30,350 nt of DNA from JAAZGD01 sp964489555 (GCA_964489555.1 CAZAZF010000018.1:1-30350), one strand, 5' to 3'; shown: positions 1-8,918, numbered from the stretch's first letter. The notes: a model not told the origin generated them from the sequence alone. Program-made: numbers and translations.

Positions 1-42
1 GACGCCCCTGTTTCCACCCGGTCTCCCGTGGCGGCAAGTTAT

Positions 43-104
43 ATAATACTATCTGGTATACCTGATGTCAACATCTTTTTTTCTTTTTTTTGCTTTTCTT
101 TTCA
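43..104 (-). promoter_or_regulatory. Strong minus-strand promoter with UP-like A-tract
   Basis: On the minus strand TTGACA (66-71) and TATTAT (43-48) are separated by exactly 17 bases, and an almost pure A/G tract at about 72-104 sits directly upstream of the -35 box, like an UP element. Transcription would start near position 36 and leave the window at once. The first bases of the transcript are GC-rich and can fold through CCAC/GTGG. The product is unknown: a stable RNA, a riboswitch-type leader or a GTG-started gene are all possible. Confidence 0.6.
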
Positions 105-203
105 ACACCTTCAGAGAAGCTGAAGAAGGACCTCTTTTAAGGGATTAAACAAGTTTGTTCTCTGTTTTCAACAACAAAATTCCGGTTTTGGCTCTCAAGA
201 ACA

Positions 204-233
204 TTGCGACTCCGGAGGGTTTAATGGTAAAAT
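204..233 (+). promoter_or_regulatory. Candidate promoter of the lipoprotein gene
   Basis: TTGCGA (204-209) and TAAAAT (228-233) are 18 bases apart. The -10 box is preceded by TGG, which makes it an extended -10 (TGn). It lies about 70 bases before the start codon at 305. The -35 match is only 4 of 6. Confidence 0.35.
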
Positions 234-304
234 TAAATATCCGTTATAGCGTATCTGAATCGCTGTTGCAACGTTTCGATCAACCTATATGGAGGAGAAG
301 GAAA

Positions 305-916
305 ATGAAAAAAATATTGGTACTATTGTTGGCGTTTACTTTGGTCTTTGCTTTTGCCGCTTGTGGCGGCGGCGCAGAGGCGGAAGGAGAAGGTCCCGAA
401 ACCCCTGATGTATTTGAAATGCCCGCTGATTTGGCTGCTTTCATAGAAGCAGAATTGGCCGTTATTGCTGAAATTGGCGAAGCCATCTCCGGAGAGTGGG
501 CAGACCAGCACGCCGAGTTGGTGGCCGCTGGAGACGGGCAAGATAACGATCTCTATTGGGCGTTAAAACCCACCCTGGATGATTTCCGTGTAAGCAGCGG
601 GGCTTACTATGTATATTGCATGGTTCCCGACGAGAACGGAGATTACCTCATTACAGTAGATGGCTCCGAAGAGCCGGATGACTGGATGGTAAACTATGGT
701 TTCGAAGTGCAATTTGGAGAAGCCTGGAATGGAGAAGTGGCAGCGGCCCGTTCCGGTTGGGATGACGATGTGCCTATTTGGTCTTGCTTTGCGCCTGTCA
801 CCAACAGTGCCGGCGAAGTGGTAGCCATCGTAGGCATTGACATGCCTTGTGAAATTTTGGAAGACTATCCGGAATGGAACAGGGATCGCGAGGAATGGAA
901 TGGATTAGAAGACTAA
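305..916 (+). CDS. Lipoprotein with PDC/Cache-like sensor domain
   Basis: A 203-residue exported lipoprotein. The start at 305 is chosen because GGAGGAGAAGG lies just upstream and the protein then opens with MKK, a hydrophobic stretch and a lipobox ending in Cys20, followed by a Gly/Glu-rich linker. The rest is acidic. Residues from about 90 to 190 contain blocks such as YYVYCMVPDENGDYLITVDG and a final APVTNSAGEVVAIVGIDMP. These resemble the ligand-binding PDC (Cache) domain of extracellular sensors in chemoreceptors and kinases, here without any transmembrane output module. That domain call is from motif memory, not a search. It is monocistronic, with a terminator directly after it. It could be a ligand-binding accessory to a separate sensor; the ligand is unknown. 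Confidence 0.7.
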   Translation: MKKILVLLLAFTLVFAFAACGGGAEAEGEGPETPDVFEMPADLAAFIEAELAVIAEIGEAISGEWADQHAELVAAGDGQDNDLYWALKPTLDDFRVSSGAYYVYCMVPDENGDYLITVDGSEEPDDWMVNYGFEVQFGEAWNGEVAAARSGWDDDVPIWSCFAPVTNSAGEVVAIVGIDMPCEILEDYPEWNRDREEWNGLED

Positions 917-946
917 AGCAAGCGGACTTCTCTATTGTTATAACGG

Positions 947-997
947 AAAAAAAGAGAACCAAGGGGAGCCGGTATTCATCGGCTCCCCTTTCTCTTC
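947..997. terminator. Bidirectional terminator, lipoprotein / P-type ATPase
   Basis: Perfect 10-bp stem AGGGGAGCCG (962-971) / CGGCTCCCCT (980-989), extended by AGAGAA (953-958) with TTCTCT (990-995). On the minus strand it is followed by seven T (947-953), so it serves best as the end of the otsAB-ATPase operon. On the plus strand it is followed by a T/C-rich stretch and ends the lipoprotein transcript. Confidence 0.85.
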
Positions 998-1024
998 TGC
1001 ACTCTTGAAATCCGTCTTTATTCT

Positions 1025-3736
1025 TTATTCTTTCACAATCCCCAACTTTCCCACAATGGCTTTTTCAATTTCCACAAGAACAAAGATGAATATCCCGGAT
1101 AAAACCGGAAGCCCCCACCCCGGTACGTCCAACGGCACCGAACGAAACAGAAAATTCATCACCGGCAAATAGGTGAAAACAAGTTGGAAAAACGCCAAAA
1201 TCAGAATCACATAGAAAACGATTCGGTTACCAAAAAATTCCCTGGTAAGGGCCGGTTGTGTAATCTGTCGACAATTCAATAGGTAAAACAACTCACAAAG
1301 CACCAATGTATTTACCGCCACTGTTCTGGCATACTCCAAATCAGCACCTTGATCCTTCCAATAGAGAAACGAACCCAAGGTGAAAAGGCCCACAGCAATA
1401 GATACCACAAAAATTCGAAAAGCAAAATACTTACTGATGATAGGCTCCTTTGGATCCCTCGGCGGCCTCTTCATGGTGATTTTCTCCATGGGTTCAAAGG
1501 CCAAAGACAGCCCCAGGGTCACCGCAGTAATCATATTAATCCAAAGTATTTGTGGCGGGGTAATGGGTAGGCTAAACCCCAAAAATATGGCCAGAACAAT
1601 GCCCACCGCCTCGGCTCCGTTGGTAGGCAATATAAATAGTAGGGTTTTTCGAATGTTGGCATAGATTGTCCTGCCTTCTTCCACCGCGTGAACAATAGAA
1701 GCAAAGTTGTCGTCCACCAGCACCATGTCCGAAGCATCTTTGGAAACTTCTGTTCCCTTAATTCCCATGGCAATCCCCATATTGGCTCTCTTTAAAGCAG
1801 GTGCGTCGTTGACGCCGTCGCCTGTCATAGCACAAATTCCGCCATTTTCTTGGATGGCCTTCACAATTCGAAGTTTATGTTCCGGACTAGTTCGAGCGAA
1901 GACATGGCATGATTTTACTTCTTCCCTCAACTGCTGATCCGACATCTCCTCCAACTGACTGCCCACCAAAGAGGTTTTCCCGTCTCCAATTCCCAACTCT
2001 TTGCCGATGCTCATGGCCGTCAAGGCATGGTCTCCCGTAATCATCTTTACATCGATTCCCGCATCCTTGCATTGCCGCACCGCTTCCACCGCCTCTTCCC
2101 GCGGCGGATCGATCAACCCAAACACTCCCAGAAAAACCAATTGGTCTTGTAAATCTTCATGGGTCAAACGGGTTTTCTTTGCCTCAAGGGGAACATAGGC
2201 AGCACCCAGCATTCTTTGACCTTGACTGGCACCTTCTTTTATTTTTTCCTCCCAGAATTTCTGATTCAGAGGTTCTTCCCTGTCTTCCCTCATCTGAGAT
2301 CTGCATAGCCCAATGACTCGTTCCGGCGCTCCATTTACAAACACGAAATATTCTCCGTCAATAAAATTCTCAGTGGCCATATATTTATAGTTGGAATCAA
2401 AGGGGATGGAGTACACCCGGTCCGGCATCCATTGCCTTTTGTCCATGCCACCTTTCATAGCAAGCACTTTGAGCGCTCCCTCCGTGGGCGCCCCCGTCAA
2501 CTCCCACTCGCCACTCTCCAACTTGTTAATTTCCGAATCATTGCAAAGCCATGCACTTTCCAACATCCGGTTCAGGGCCAAGTCGGACCACTGGTTATCA
2601 CAACCTTGTTGGCATAAAATTTCTCCCATCGGAGAATATCCGGAACCCTCCACCCGATAAGTGCTCTTCGCGGTAAAAGCAGAAACTGCCGTCATCTCAT
2701 TTTTCGTCAGAGTTCCTGTTTTATCAGAACAAATCACCGTAACAGATCCTAAAGTTTCTACGGAAGGCAGTTTTCGCACGATGGCATTACGCCTCGCCAT
2801 TTTTTGTACTCCGATTGCCAAGGTGATGGTCATGATGGCAGGAAGGCCTTCCGGTATAGCCGCCACTGCAATTCCAATGACAGCCGTGAAGATCTCTATC
2901 AAAGGGATGTTTCGAAGAAAATAACCGTATAAAAAGATTAGGACGGATAACCAAACAATGACCACAGAAATACCTTTTCCAAATTGGTTGATTTTCTGAA
3001 TCAAAGGGGTTTCTATGTTCTGGGTGGTACGAATCATAGCATTGATTTTCCCCAACTCCGTGCCCAACCCGGTAGCCACTACAATTCCCGTGCCCGAGCC
3101 GTTGCGAACCGTGGTACCCATGTAGGCCATGGAGGTTCGATCTCCCAGTTCGGAGCCCTTTTCCACCGGTTGAATGAACTTCATGACCTCTTCCGCTTCT
3201 CCCGTAAGAGAAGCTTCTTCCACCCGCAAACTGGCACTGTCCAAAACCCGGATATCCGCCGGAATCTTATCACCGGATTTTACATAAACAATGTCTCCCG
3301 GAACCAATAAGGTGGCATTTATTTCCTTTTTCTTTCCGCTCCGGATTACAGTAGCACTGGAAGACATCATCTTCCGAATGCTCTCCAAAGCTTTTTCCGC
3401 TTTCCCTTCTTGAATGAACCCAATTAAGGAGTTGATAAGAACCACCCCTAAGATTACTCCCATGTCCACCCAGTGACGAAGCAGTCCTGTAATCAGAGCG
3501 GCCGCCAATAATACATAAATCAATGCATTGTGAAATTGAGCCAAAAATACCATGAAAGGGCTTTTCTTTTTCCCTTCCGGCAGTTTATTTTCGCCGTATT
3601 GCACCAATCTGTCTTTCGCTTCCTCTTGGGATAGTCCCTCTTTTGAGGTCCCAAACTCTTCCAAAACAGTGATTACATCAACGCTTTCCCAAGCCATATC
3701 TTGATTTTGCAGTTTTTTTTCGATTGGATCGCTCAT
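1025..3736 (-). CDS. P-type cation-transporting ATPase (type II, Ca2+/Na+-like)
   Basis: A 903-residue membrane pump that uses ATP to move a cation. N-terminal cation-ATPase domain, actuator motif SLTGEAEEV, TM4 motif PEGLPA (about residue 295), phosphorylation motif SDKTGTLTKN (Asp about 337), hinge motif TGDGVNDAPALKRA, and a C-terminal block of four TM helices. The order matches SERCA/PMR1-type type II pumps. TM4 Glu and the TM5 NGAE pair (SERCA Asn768/Glu771) are kept, but in TM6 the sequence NMITAV has Ala where SERCA has Asp800, so the ion may not be Ca2+; Na+ or Mn2+ are options. A GGGGGG ribosome site precedes the ATG. It starts 12 bases after pgmB and is the last gene of the trehalose operon. 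Confidence 0.9.
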   Translation of the reverse strand: MSDPIEKKLQNQDMAWESVDVITVLEEFGTSKEGLSQEEAKDRLVQYGENKLPEGKKKSPFMVFLAQFHNALIYVLLAAALITGLLRHWVDMGVILGVVLINSLIGFIQEGKAEKALESIRKMMSSSATVIRSGKKKEINATLLVPGDIVYVKSGDKIPADIRVLDSASLRVEEASLTGEAEEVMKFIQPVEKGSELGDRTSMAYMGTTVRNGSGTGIVVATGLGTELGKINAMIRTTQNIETPLIQKINQFGKGISVVIVWLSVLIFLYGYFLRNIPLIEIFTAVIGIAVAAIPEGLPAIMTITLAIGVQKMARRNAIVRKLPSVETLGSVTVICSDKTGTLTKNEMTAVSAFTAKSTYRVEGSGYSPMGEILCQQGCDNQWSDLALNRMLESAWLCNDSEINKLESGEWELTGAPTEGALKVLAMKGGMDKRQWMPDRVYSIPFDSNYKYMATENFIDGEYFVFVNGAPERVIGLCRSQMREDREEPLNQKFWEEKIKEGASQGQRMLGAAYVPLEAKKTRLTHEDLQDQLVFLGVFGLIDPPREEAVEAVRQCKDAGIDVKMITGDHALTAMSIGKELGIGDGKTSLVGSQLEEMSDQQLREEVKSCHVFARTSPEHKLRIVKAIQENGGICAMTGDGVNDAPALKRANMGIAMGIKGTEVSKDASDMVLVDDNFASIVHAVEEGRTIYANIRKTLLFILPTNGAEAVGIVLAIFLGFSLPITPPQILWINMITAVTLGLSLAFEPMEKITMKRPPRDPKEPIISKYFAFRIFVVSIAVGLFTLGSFLYWKDQGADLEYARTVAVNTLVLCELFYLLNCRQITQPALTREFFGNRIVFYVILILAFFQLVFTYLPVMNFLFRSVPLDVPGWGLPVLSGIFIFVLVEIEKAIVGKLGIVKE

Positions 3737-3748
3737 GTTTTCCCCCCT

Positions 3749-4411
3749 CTAACAATCGGAGCGTTGATATGGTATATCCAGTATGTTCAATACTTCCTTG
3801 ATATCATTAATATTATAATTGGCCAAATGATATCGTGCCGCATCTCCGACGGCCACACAATGCATTTTTGCGGCCAACGCAGCCAACACCCCCGCCTTGG
3901 CATCTTCTATCACCAAACAGCTTTCCGGCTCAATCCCCATGTACCCTGCTGCATTGAGAAACACTTCCGGATGAGGTTTGGCTCTGGTAATGTTGTTTCC
4001 GTCCGACACCGTGTCGAATTCGTGTCGAATTCCCAACCGATCTAAAATCTGAAGCGCATTTTTGCTGCTGGAGCCAATGGCCATTTTCAGGCCTCGTTCC
4101 TTCACTCCATCCATTACCTTTCGAACTCCCGGTGACAAATCCGAGGGCGTAATGGTTTCCAACAATTCTTTGAAACGAGTATTTTTTTGTTGAAGCAACT
4201 GGTTTTTCTGCTCCACCGTTAGATGAATGGGGTAATCCTTTAGCAGAATTTCCAAGCTGTCTTGACGACTCAAGCCCCTTAATCGGTTGTTGATTCGATT
4301 ATCGAAGGGGATTCCCAATACATGGGCCAACTCCGCCCATGCCTCTCGATGGTATCGATCTGTACTGCAGATTACGCCGTCCAAATCGAAAATTACGGCT
4401 TTGTAACTCAT
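3749..4411 (-). CDS. pgmB: Beta-phosphoglucomutase (HAD family)
   Basis: A 220-residue HAD-superfamily phosphatase-fold enzyme that would convert beta-glucose-1-phosphate to glucose-6-phosphate. Catalytic Asp9 and Asp11 are in FDLDGVI. A helical cap follows, then GSSSKN and KPHPEVFLNAA (HAD motifs II and III) and the metal-binding VIEDAKAGV block. The length is typical of PgmB. It sits 16 bases after the GH65 phosphorylase with a GAGGAGG ribosome site, and that pairing is the classic context for PgmB, which consumes the beta-anomer released by inverting GH65 phosphorylases. The substrate is assigned mainly from this context, because related HAD enzymes act on other sugar phosphates. Confidence 0.87.
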   Translation of the reverse strand: MSYKAVIFDLDGVICSTDRYHREAWAELAHVLGIPFDNRINNRLRGLSRQDSLEILLKDYPIHLTVEQKNQLLQQKNTRFKELLETITPSDLSPGVRKVMDGVKERGLKMAIGSSSKNALQILDRLGIRHEFDTVSDGNNITRAKPHPEVFLNAAGYMGIEPESCLVIEDAKAGVLAALAAKMHCVAVGDAARYHLANYNINDIKEVLNILDIPYQRSDC

Positions 4412-4427
4412 TTCTTTTCCTCCTCAC

Positions 4428-6710
4428 TCATTCCAATGGCAAAACCAATTCGTCCCGAAGCAAATAGCCCTTTCCATACACCACAACAGGCACTTCTTCT
4501 CCCTCTTCTAAAATGAACCGGCAACTTTCCTGATCTACCTTGATAGCCAACCGCCGTTTCCGGTAACAAATCTTAAATAAATAGCCAGCCCACTTTTCCG
4601 GTAAAACAGGGTGGAAAGAAATTCCGGATTCCTTCAAACGAAACCCTCCGAATCCATGAACAACAACCATGTAGCTCCCTCCCATGTTGGCGGTGTGGAT
4701 TCCGTCCTTGGTGTTTCCTAATAGATCCAGTAAATCCACTTTAATGGCCTCCCCAAAGTAAGCTACTGCTTTTTCCTTCATTCCCAACCTGGCAGCCATA
4801 ATACTGAATATACATCTGGAAAGAGAGGAGTCGTGGGTGGTTCTTTTTTCATAATAATCATAGGAGTTCCGTATCACCTCTTCCGATTGGGCATCTTCCA
4901 GAATGAAGTGAGCCAGCACGGTATCCGCTTGTTTACAAATTTGATGACGGTAGAGATTCAGTGGATGATAGTGAAGAAGCAGCGGTGTTTTTTCCTTCTG
5001 AAACACTTCGGGAATCCATTCACTTTTCTTCAAGAAAGAATCATCTTGAGGATTCATCTTCAAATCTTCATCATAAGGAAGATACATATTGTCTGCCATC
5101 AGTCGAAACTCATCCAAATCTTTTATAGTCAAACCGATCCGATGAATCAGGTCCTGGATTTCCACTGTGTCCTTTAAGGTTTCGTAAATTTTCACCGCCC
5201 ACCTTAAATGATATTGGGCCAGCACATTCGTATAATAGTTGTTATTAACAATACAGGTATATTCATCCGGTCCGGTTACATCGTTAATGTGAAATTCCCC
5301 TTTATAATAATTGGCCACATCCACCCAAAGGCGGGCTGTTTCAAAAAGAACTTCTGCCCCTTTTTCCTTCATAAATTCCTGGTCATCGGTGGCCAAATAG
5401 TATGCAATGATGGAATACGCCACCGCCCCATTGATATGATACTGGGCCGACCCTGCCGGAAAGTATCCGGAACATTCACTTCCATCGATGGTTCGCCAAG
5501 GATACAAAGCTCCTATGCGATGGCCTAAAATCCGAGCATTTTCCCTGGCAGCCTCCAGGGTTTGACATCGAAACTCAATCAAATGCTTCGACATATCCGG
5601 ATTGGTCACCGTAAAGAACGGTTGGATATACATTTCGGAGTCCCAAAAATAATGGCCCTCGTACCCTTCTCCACTAAGACCTTTAGGAGCAATGCTTCCA
5701 TGGGCATCTTTTCCCGCTGACTGAATCAACTGATATAAATTATACCTCAACGCCAAATCCGACTCCGTATCTCCATGAATTTCTACCAAGCAATTCTTCC
5801 AGTATTCGGATAAGTATTCCTCCTGCAACTGATACAGTTCCGGTAGCGTGGTGGCAATGGCACGGTCCATCTCATAATAGGTTCGTTCCTTGCAGTTACC
5901 GTGACGAACGGAATCACAAAAAACACAGTATTTTGTCAGAGTAAGGGTTTCTCCTTGCTCTACCCAGGGGCGATAAACACAAATGGCGGTGTTTTCGCTG
6001 ACAAAAAATTCCGGGGTTTCCTCTTTAGAGAGTAGATTCTTTACTCCGCTGTACACCTGTAAGCCCGACCGGGTAGTAATGGCGCCTATGTAAGACCCTC
6101 CGTCCCGGATTTCACAATTTGTAGGGTGAATGCAGCGTTCACAGGAACTGCCTGTCCTTGGGTCCGTTGGGTCTGAGAAATTTTCCACATTTACATCATG
6201 AGAAGACTCCAAAACCACTTCCCCGGAAAAATTAACCGGAGTAACCTGATAATCTATGGTGAATAAGGACGGTTGATGAAAAGAAGCCATTCTGGTAACC
6301 TTCAACAGGATTTCTTTTCCCGTAGAAGACCGCCAGTGAACCTCTCGTATAGTCACACCCTTGTCCATATGCAAGGACAACTTCCTCGAAAGAACTTTTC
6401 CGGAAAACAGACTGAAGGGCTCTCCCTCCAAAAATAGTTTAATGGTTTGGGTATTGGCCACATCCACCATAAACTGCTTGCTCTCAATAAACCCATACAG
6501 CCGTTCCGGGTGGGACACGCCGGCCTCATCGTAAAACCCATTGATGTATTGCCCCCGAATGAACTCGATGCCTTCCGGATATTCTTCCTCAAAGTCATAC
6601 CGAATTCCGATGTACCCATTGGCATTATGAAAAAGTGCTTCATTCAACTGGATATGATAGTTGTCCAATTCAAAGTTTTCAATTTCATGAACAAAGCCTT
6701 TTCGTTCCAT
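4428..6710 (-). CDS. GH65 disaccharide phosphorylase, probably trehalose phosphorylase
   Basis: A 760-residue glycoside hydrolase family 65 protein, the usual length. Phosphorylases of this family split an alpha-glucobiose with phosphate and invert the anomer, giving beta-glucose-1-phosphate. Visible marks are the central GLSGEGYEGHYFWDSE block, the general-acid Glu in DVTGPDEY (about residue 480), the phosphate-site block HQICKQADTVL and the late RTTHDSSLS block. The family includes maltose, kojibiose, nigerose, trehalose and trehalose-6-phosphate phosphorylases, and specificity cannot be read with confidence. Its position between otsAB and pgmB argues for trehalose or trehalose-6-phosphate. 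The start has AGAGGGG upstream; the gap to otsAB is 15 bases, so the genes are co-transcribed. Confidence 0.88.
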   Translation of the reverse strand: MERKGFVHEIENFELDNYHIQLNEALFHNANGYIGIRYDFEEEYPEGIEFIRGQYINGFYDEAGVSHPERLYGFIESKQFMVDVANTQTIKLFLEGEPFSLFSGKVLSRKLSLHMDKGVTIREVHWRSSTGKEILLKVTRMASFHQPSLFTIDYQVTPVNFSGEVVLESSHDVNVENFSDPTDPRTGSSCERCIHPTNCEIRDGGSYIGAITTRSGLQVYSGVKNLLSKEETPEFFVSENTAICVYRPWVEQGETLTLTKYCVFCDSVRHGNCKERTYYEMDRAIATTLPELYQLQEEYLSEYWKNCLVEIHGDTESDLALRYNLYQLIQSAGKDAHGSIAPKGLSGEGYEGHYFWDSEMYIQPFFTVTNPDMSKHLIEFRCQTLEAARENARILGHRIGALYPWRTIDGSECSGYFPAGSAQYHINGAVAYSIIAYYLATDDQEFMKEKGAEVLFETARLWVDVANYYKGEFHINDVTGPDEYTCIVNNNYYTNVLAQYHLRWAVKIYETLKDTVEIQDLIHRIGLTIKDLDEFRLMADNMYLPYDEDLKMNPQDDSFLKKSEWIPEVFQKEKTPLLLHYHPLNLYRHQICKQADTVLAHFILEDAQSEEVIRNSYDYYEKRTTHDSSLSRCIFSIMAARLGMKEKAVAYFGEAIKVDLLDLLGNTKDGIHTANMGGSYMVVVHGFGGFRLKESGISFHPVLPEKWAGYLFKICYRKRRLAIKVDQESCRFILEEGEEVPVVVYGKGYLLRDELVLPLE

Positions 6711-6725
6711 TCTTATCCCCTCTTA

Positions 6726-8918
6726 CTACCCGAGCTTGACCAAACAATCCAACAGGCTTCGCATGGCCTGCCATGATTTTAACCGATATCGCGCACCGGT
6801 TTTATGAAGTCCGATTTTGATGGAAAACGCATCCTTGGGCAACACGGAAAACAAGTGCTCGTCGGTGGCATCATCTCCGGCTCCCAACACAAATTCATAA
6901 ATGCCCTCATTTAACAATTTGGCTGCACTTTGCCCTTTGTTCACCTTGTTGTCTTTGATTTCCAAAACCTTGTTGCCTTCTTGAAGCTCCAGATTGGATG
7001 TCTTAATCATGCCGTGCAAAGTTTCTCTTAATTCGTTGATTTTCAAAGCCACCATGTCCGGGTCGCATTGGCGATAATGCAACACCAAGGAATACTCCTT
7101 ATCTTCAATAAAAGCCCCTGGCATATAATCTGCATACAATTCCATAATAGGTAAGATGGATTTTTTCCAACGGTTGGATACCACCACGGTTTTTTGCCAC
7201 GCACGCGTAACCGGATTCCGATACCAGAGACCGTGGGATGCCACTAGATGAATGTTGGGAAGAAAACCAAACCATTCTTCCAGGGACCGGCGATCTCTTC
7301 CGGAAGTCAATACTATGGTGTTTTTAAAATCTTCCCCCAAGCTCTCTAGGGTTCTTAACAAATCCGGATCCGGTTTTGCTTGTTCCGGCAAAGATTTAAA
7401 ACCCGTCAAGGTTCCATCGTAATCTAGGAAAAGACACCTTTTGTTGGCTTTTTTATAGGCTTTTTCTACTGTGTCATAGTGTTTTTCCAGTCGGATTTCA
7501 GGAGTACGCCCTGCATTTTCCGATGCTCGTCGATGGAGGGAATGAACAAATTCGTCTGCCCAAAAATTCACATCGTAGCTCTTGATTCTCTTACGCATCG
7601 CCGTAACTCTCGCAATTTTTTCCGACTCCGGCATTTCCAGGGCTTGCTTGATGCCCTCCGCAATTCCTTTTCGGTGATTGGGATTCACCACCACCGCTTC
7701 CACCAGTTGGCTGGCGGCTCCCGCTGTTTCGCTGAGCACGACCATGCCACGGGCATCCGTTCTGGCGGCCAGATATTCCTTGGCCACCAAGTTCATGCCA
7801 TCTCTCAAAGGTGTCACCAGCAACACATCTGCGTGGCGATAGTAATTAATCAATTCTTCTTGAGAGAAAGAACGAAAAAAGAACCAGATGGGCATCCAGT
7901 TAAGGGTACCCAGTTCTCCATTGGTCTCACTGACAGCCTCCTTAATTTGTCGCAGTAAGTCATCATATGTATCGAGAATCTCTCGCGAAGGAGCTACAAT
8001 CAACAGAAAACGCACTTTCTCACGGTAGCTTGGATTGTTTTCCAAAAATTCCTTAAAGGCATAAATTCGCTCGGGAATTCCTTTGGTATAATCCAATCGA
8101 TCTACCGACAATATCAGGTGCATGCCCCCTTCTTCCTCCAGTTGGGTTAGTTCCTGACACAAGTCAACATTGCCCAGATTCTCATCAAAACGTTGATAGT
8201 CGATCCCCATAGGAAACGCTTCCACAAAAATTCTTCTACCCTCGTACTCAATCACATTAAAATGATCTTCCGACCCTAAAATTCTTCTGGAACTATTTAA
8301 AAAATGACGAACATAGTCATGAGTATGAAACCCAATTAAGTCCGCACCTAAAAGTCCTGTTAATATTTGTTCACGCCATATAAGAAGCCGAAATATTTCA
8401 AAGGAAGGAAAGGGGATATGTAAGAAAAAGCCCACCTTGGCTTCCGGATAATTCTCCTTCACCAGGTTGGGAAGAAGCATGAGTTGGTAGTCATGAATCC
8501 AAACCAACGCGTCCTCTTCAAGAAAAGGCTGCGCCGCTTCATAAAACCGGTGGTTTACTTCCCGGTAAGCTCCCCAGGTTTCTTCATCGTATTCCGTAAT
8601 GGAAGTAAAATAGTGAAACAATGGCCATATGGTACCATTGGAAAATCCGTAATAGTATCCATCGATTTCTTTTTCAGAAAGAAAAACCGGGACGCATTGA
8701 TATACCCTCAATAGCGTTTCTCGAATTCCGCTTTTTTCTTCCGGGGTCAATTCCCCTTCGGAAATTCCCGGCCAGCCTACCCACACACTGTCTGCCTGTT
8801 TATGATAGGACTTCAAACCCGTAGACAAACCTCCGATGCTTTCGTGATACTGTATTTTTCCATTTTCCCGTTTTACCGTTACCGGCAATCGGTTGGAAAT
8901 GATAATCGACCGACTCAT
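6726..8918 (-). CDS. otsAB: Bifunctional trehalose-6-phosphate synthase/phosphatase (OtsA-OtsB fusion)
   Basis: A 730-residue fusion. Residues 1 to about 470 are a GT20 trehalose-6-phosphate synthase: RLPVTV near the start, GGLSTGL, HDYQLMLLPNLV, FLHIPFPS, IGFHTHDYVRHF, SVDRLDYTKGIPER and the donor-site RDGMNLVAKEYLA. From about residue 494 a HAD-type trehalose-6-phosphate phosphatase follows, with FLDYDGTL (about 499), TSGR and GAGDDATDE. Together they would make trehalose from UDP-glucose and glucose-6-phosphate. The longest ORF begins at 9152, but GGAGGTGAG lies just before the ATG at 8918, the GT20 N-terminus begins exactly there, and the extra 78 codons overlap the nhaC promoter. It is the first gene of the four-gene operon. 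Confidence 0.93.
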   Translation of the reverse strand: MSRSIIISNRLPVTVKRENGKIQYHESIGGLSTGLKSYHKQADSVWVGWPGISEGELTPEEKSGIRETLLRVYQCVPVFLSEKEIDGYYYGFSNGTIWPLFHYFTSITEYDEETWGAYREVNHRFYEAAQPFLEEDALVWIHDYQLMLLPNLVKENYPEAKVGFFLHIPFPSFEIFRLLIWREQILTGLLGADLIGFHTHDYVRHFLNSSRRILGSEDHFNVIEYEGRRIFVEAFPMGIDYQRFDENLGNVDLCQELTQLEEEGGMHLILSVDRLDYTKGIPERIYAFKEFLENNPSYREKVRFLLIVAPSREILDTYDDLLRQIKEAVSETNGELGTLNWMPIWFFFRSFSQEELINYYRHADVLLVTPLRDGMNLVAKEYLAARTDARGMVVLSETAGAASQLVEAVVVNPNHRKGIAEGIKQALEMPESEKIARVTAMRKRIKSYDVNFWADEFVHSLHRRASENAGRTPEIRLEKHYDTVEKAYKKANKRCLFLDYDGTLTGFKSLPEQAKPDPDLLRTLESLGEDFKNTIVLTSGRDRRSLEEWFGFLPNIHLVASHGLWYRNPVTRAWQKTVVVSNRWKKSILPIMELYADYMPGAFIEDKEYSLVLHYRQCDPDMVALKINELRETLHGMIKTSNLELQEGNKVLEIKDNKVNKGQSAAKLLNEGIYEFVLGAGDDATDEHLFSVLPKDAFSIKIGLHKTGARYRLKSWQAMRSLLDCLVKLG

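Larger units (their letters stand above)
1..304. other. Intergenic region at the left window edge
   Basis: About 300 bases without a convincing protein gene. It holds a minus-strand promoter reading off the left edge (43-71, with an A-rich upstream element to about 105), a small perfect stem CTTCAG/CTGAAG at 109-125 with a 5-base loop and no T-tract, and a candidate plus-strand promoter at 204-233 for the lipoprotein. The frame of the lipoprotein stays open back to 155, but that part has no ribosome site and does not look like protein. Confidence 0.6.

Noticed and set aside
72..105. T-rich tract as a terminator on the plus strand
   Set aside because: No hairpin precedes it. It is better read as the A-rich upstream element of the minus-strand promoter.
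190..210. Possible sigma-54 promoter (GG...GC elements) before the lipoprotein gene
   Set aside because: The distance between the GG and GC elements is 14 bases instead of the required 10.
155..304. 50-codon upstream extension of the lipoprotein
   Set aside because: It would bury the signal peptide inside the protein. A strong ribosome site lies before 305.
7479..7958. 159-codon plus-strand ORF inside otsAB
   Set aside because: It is antisense to the conserved GT20 region and has no start signals.
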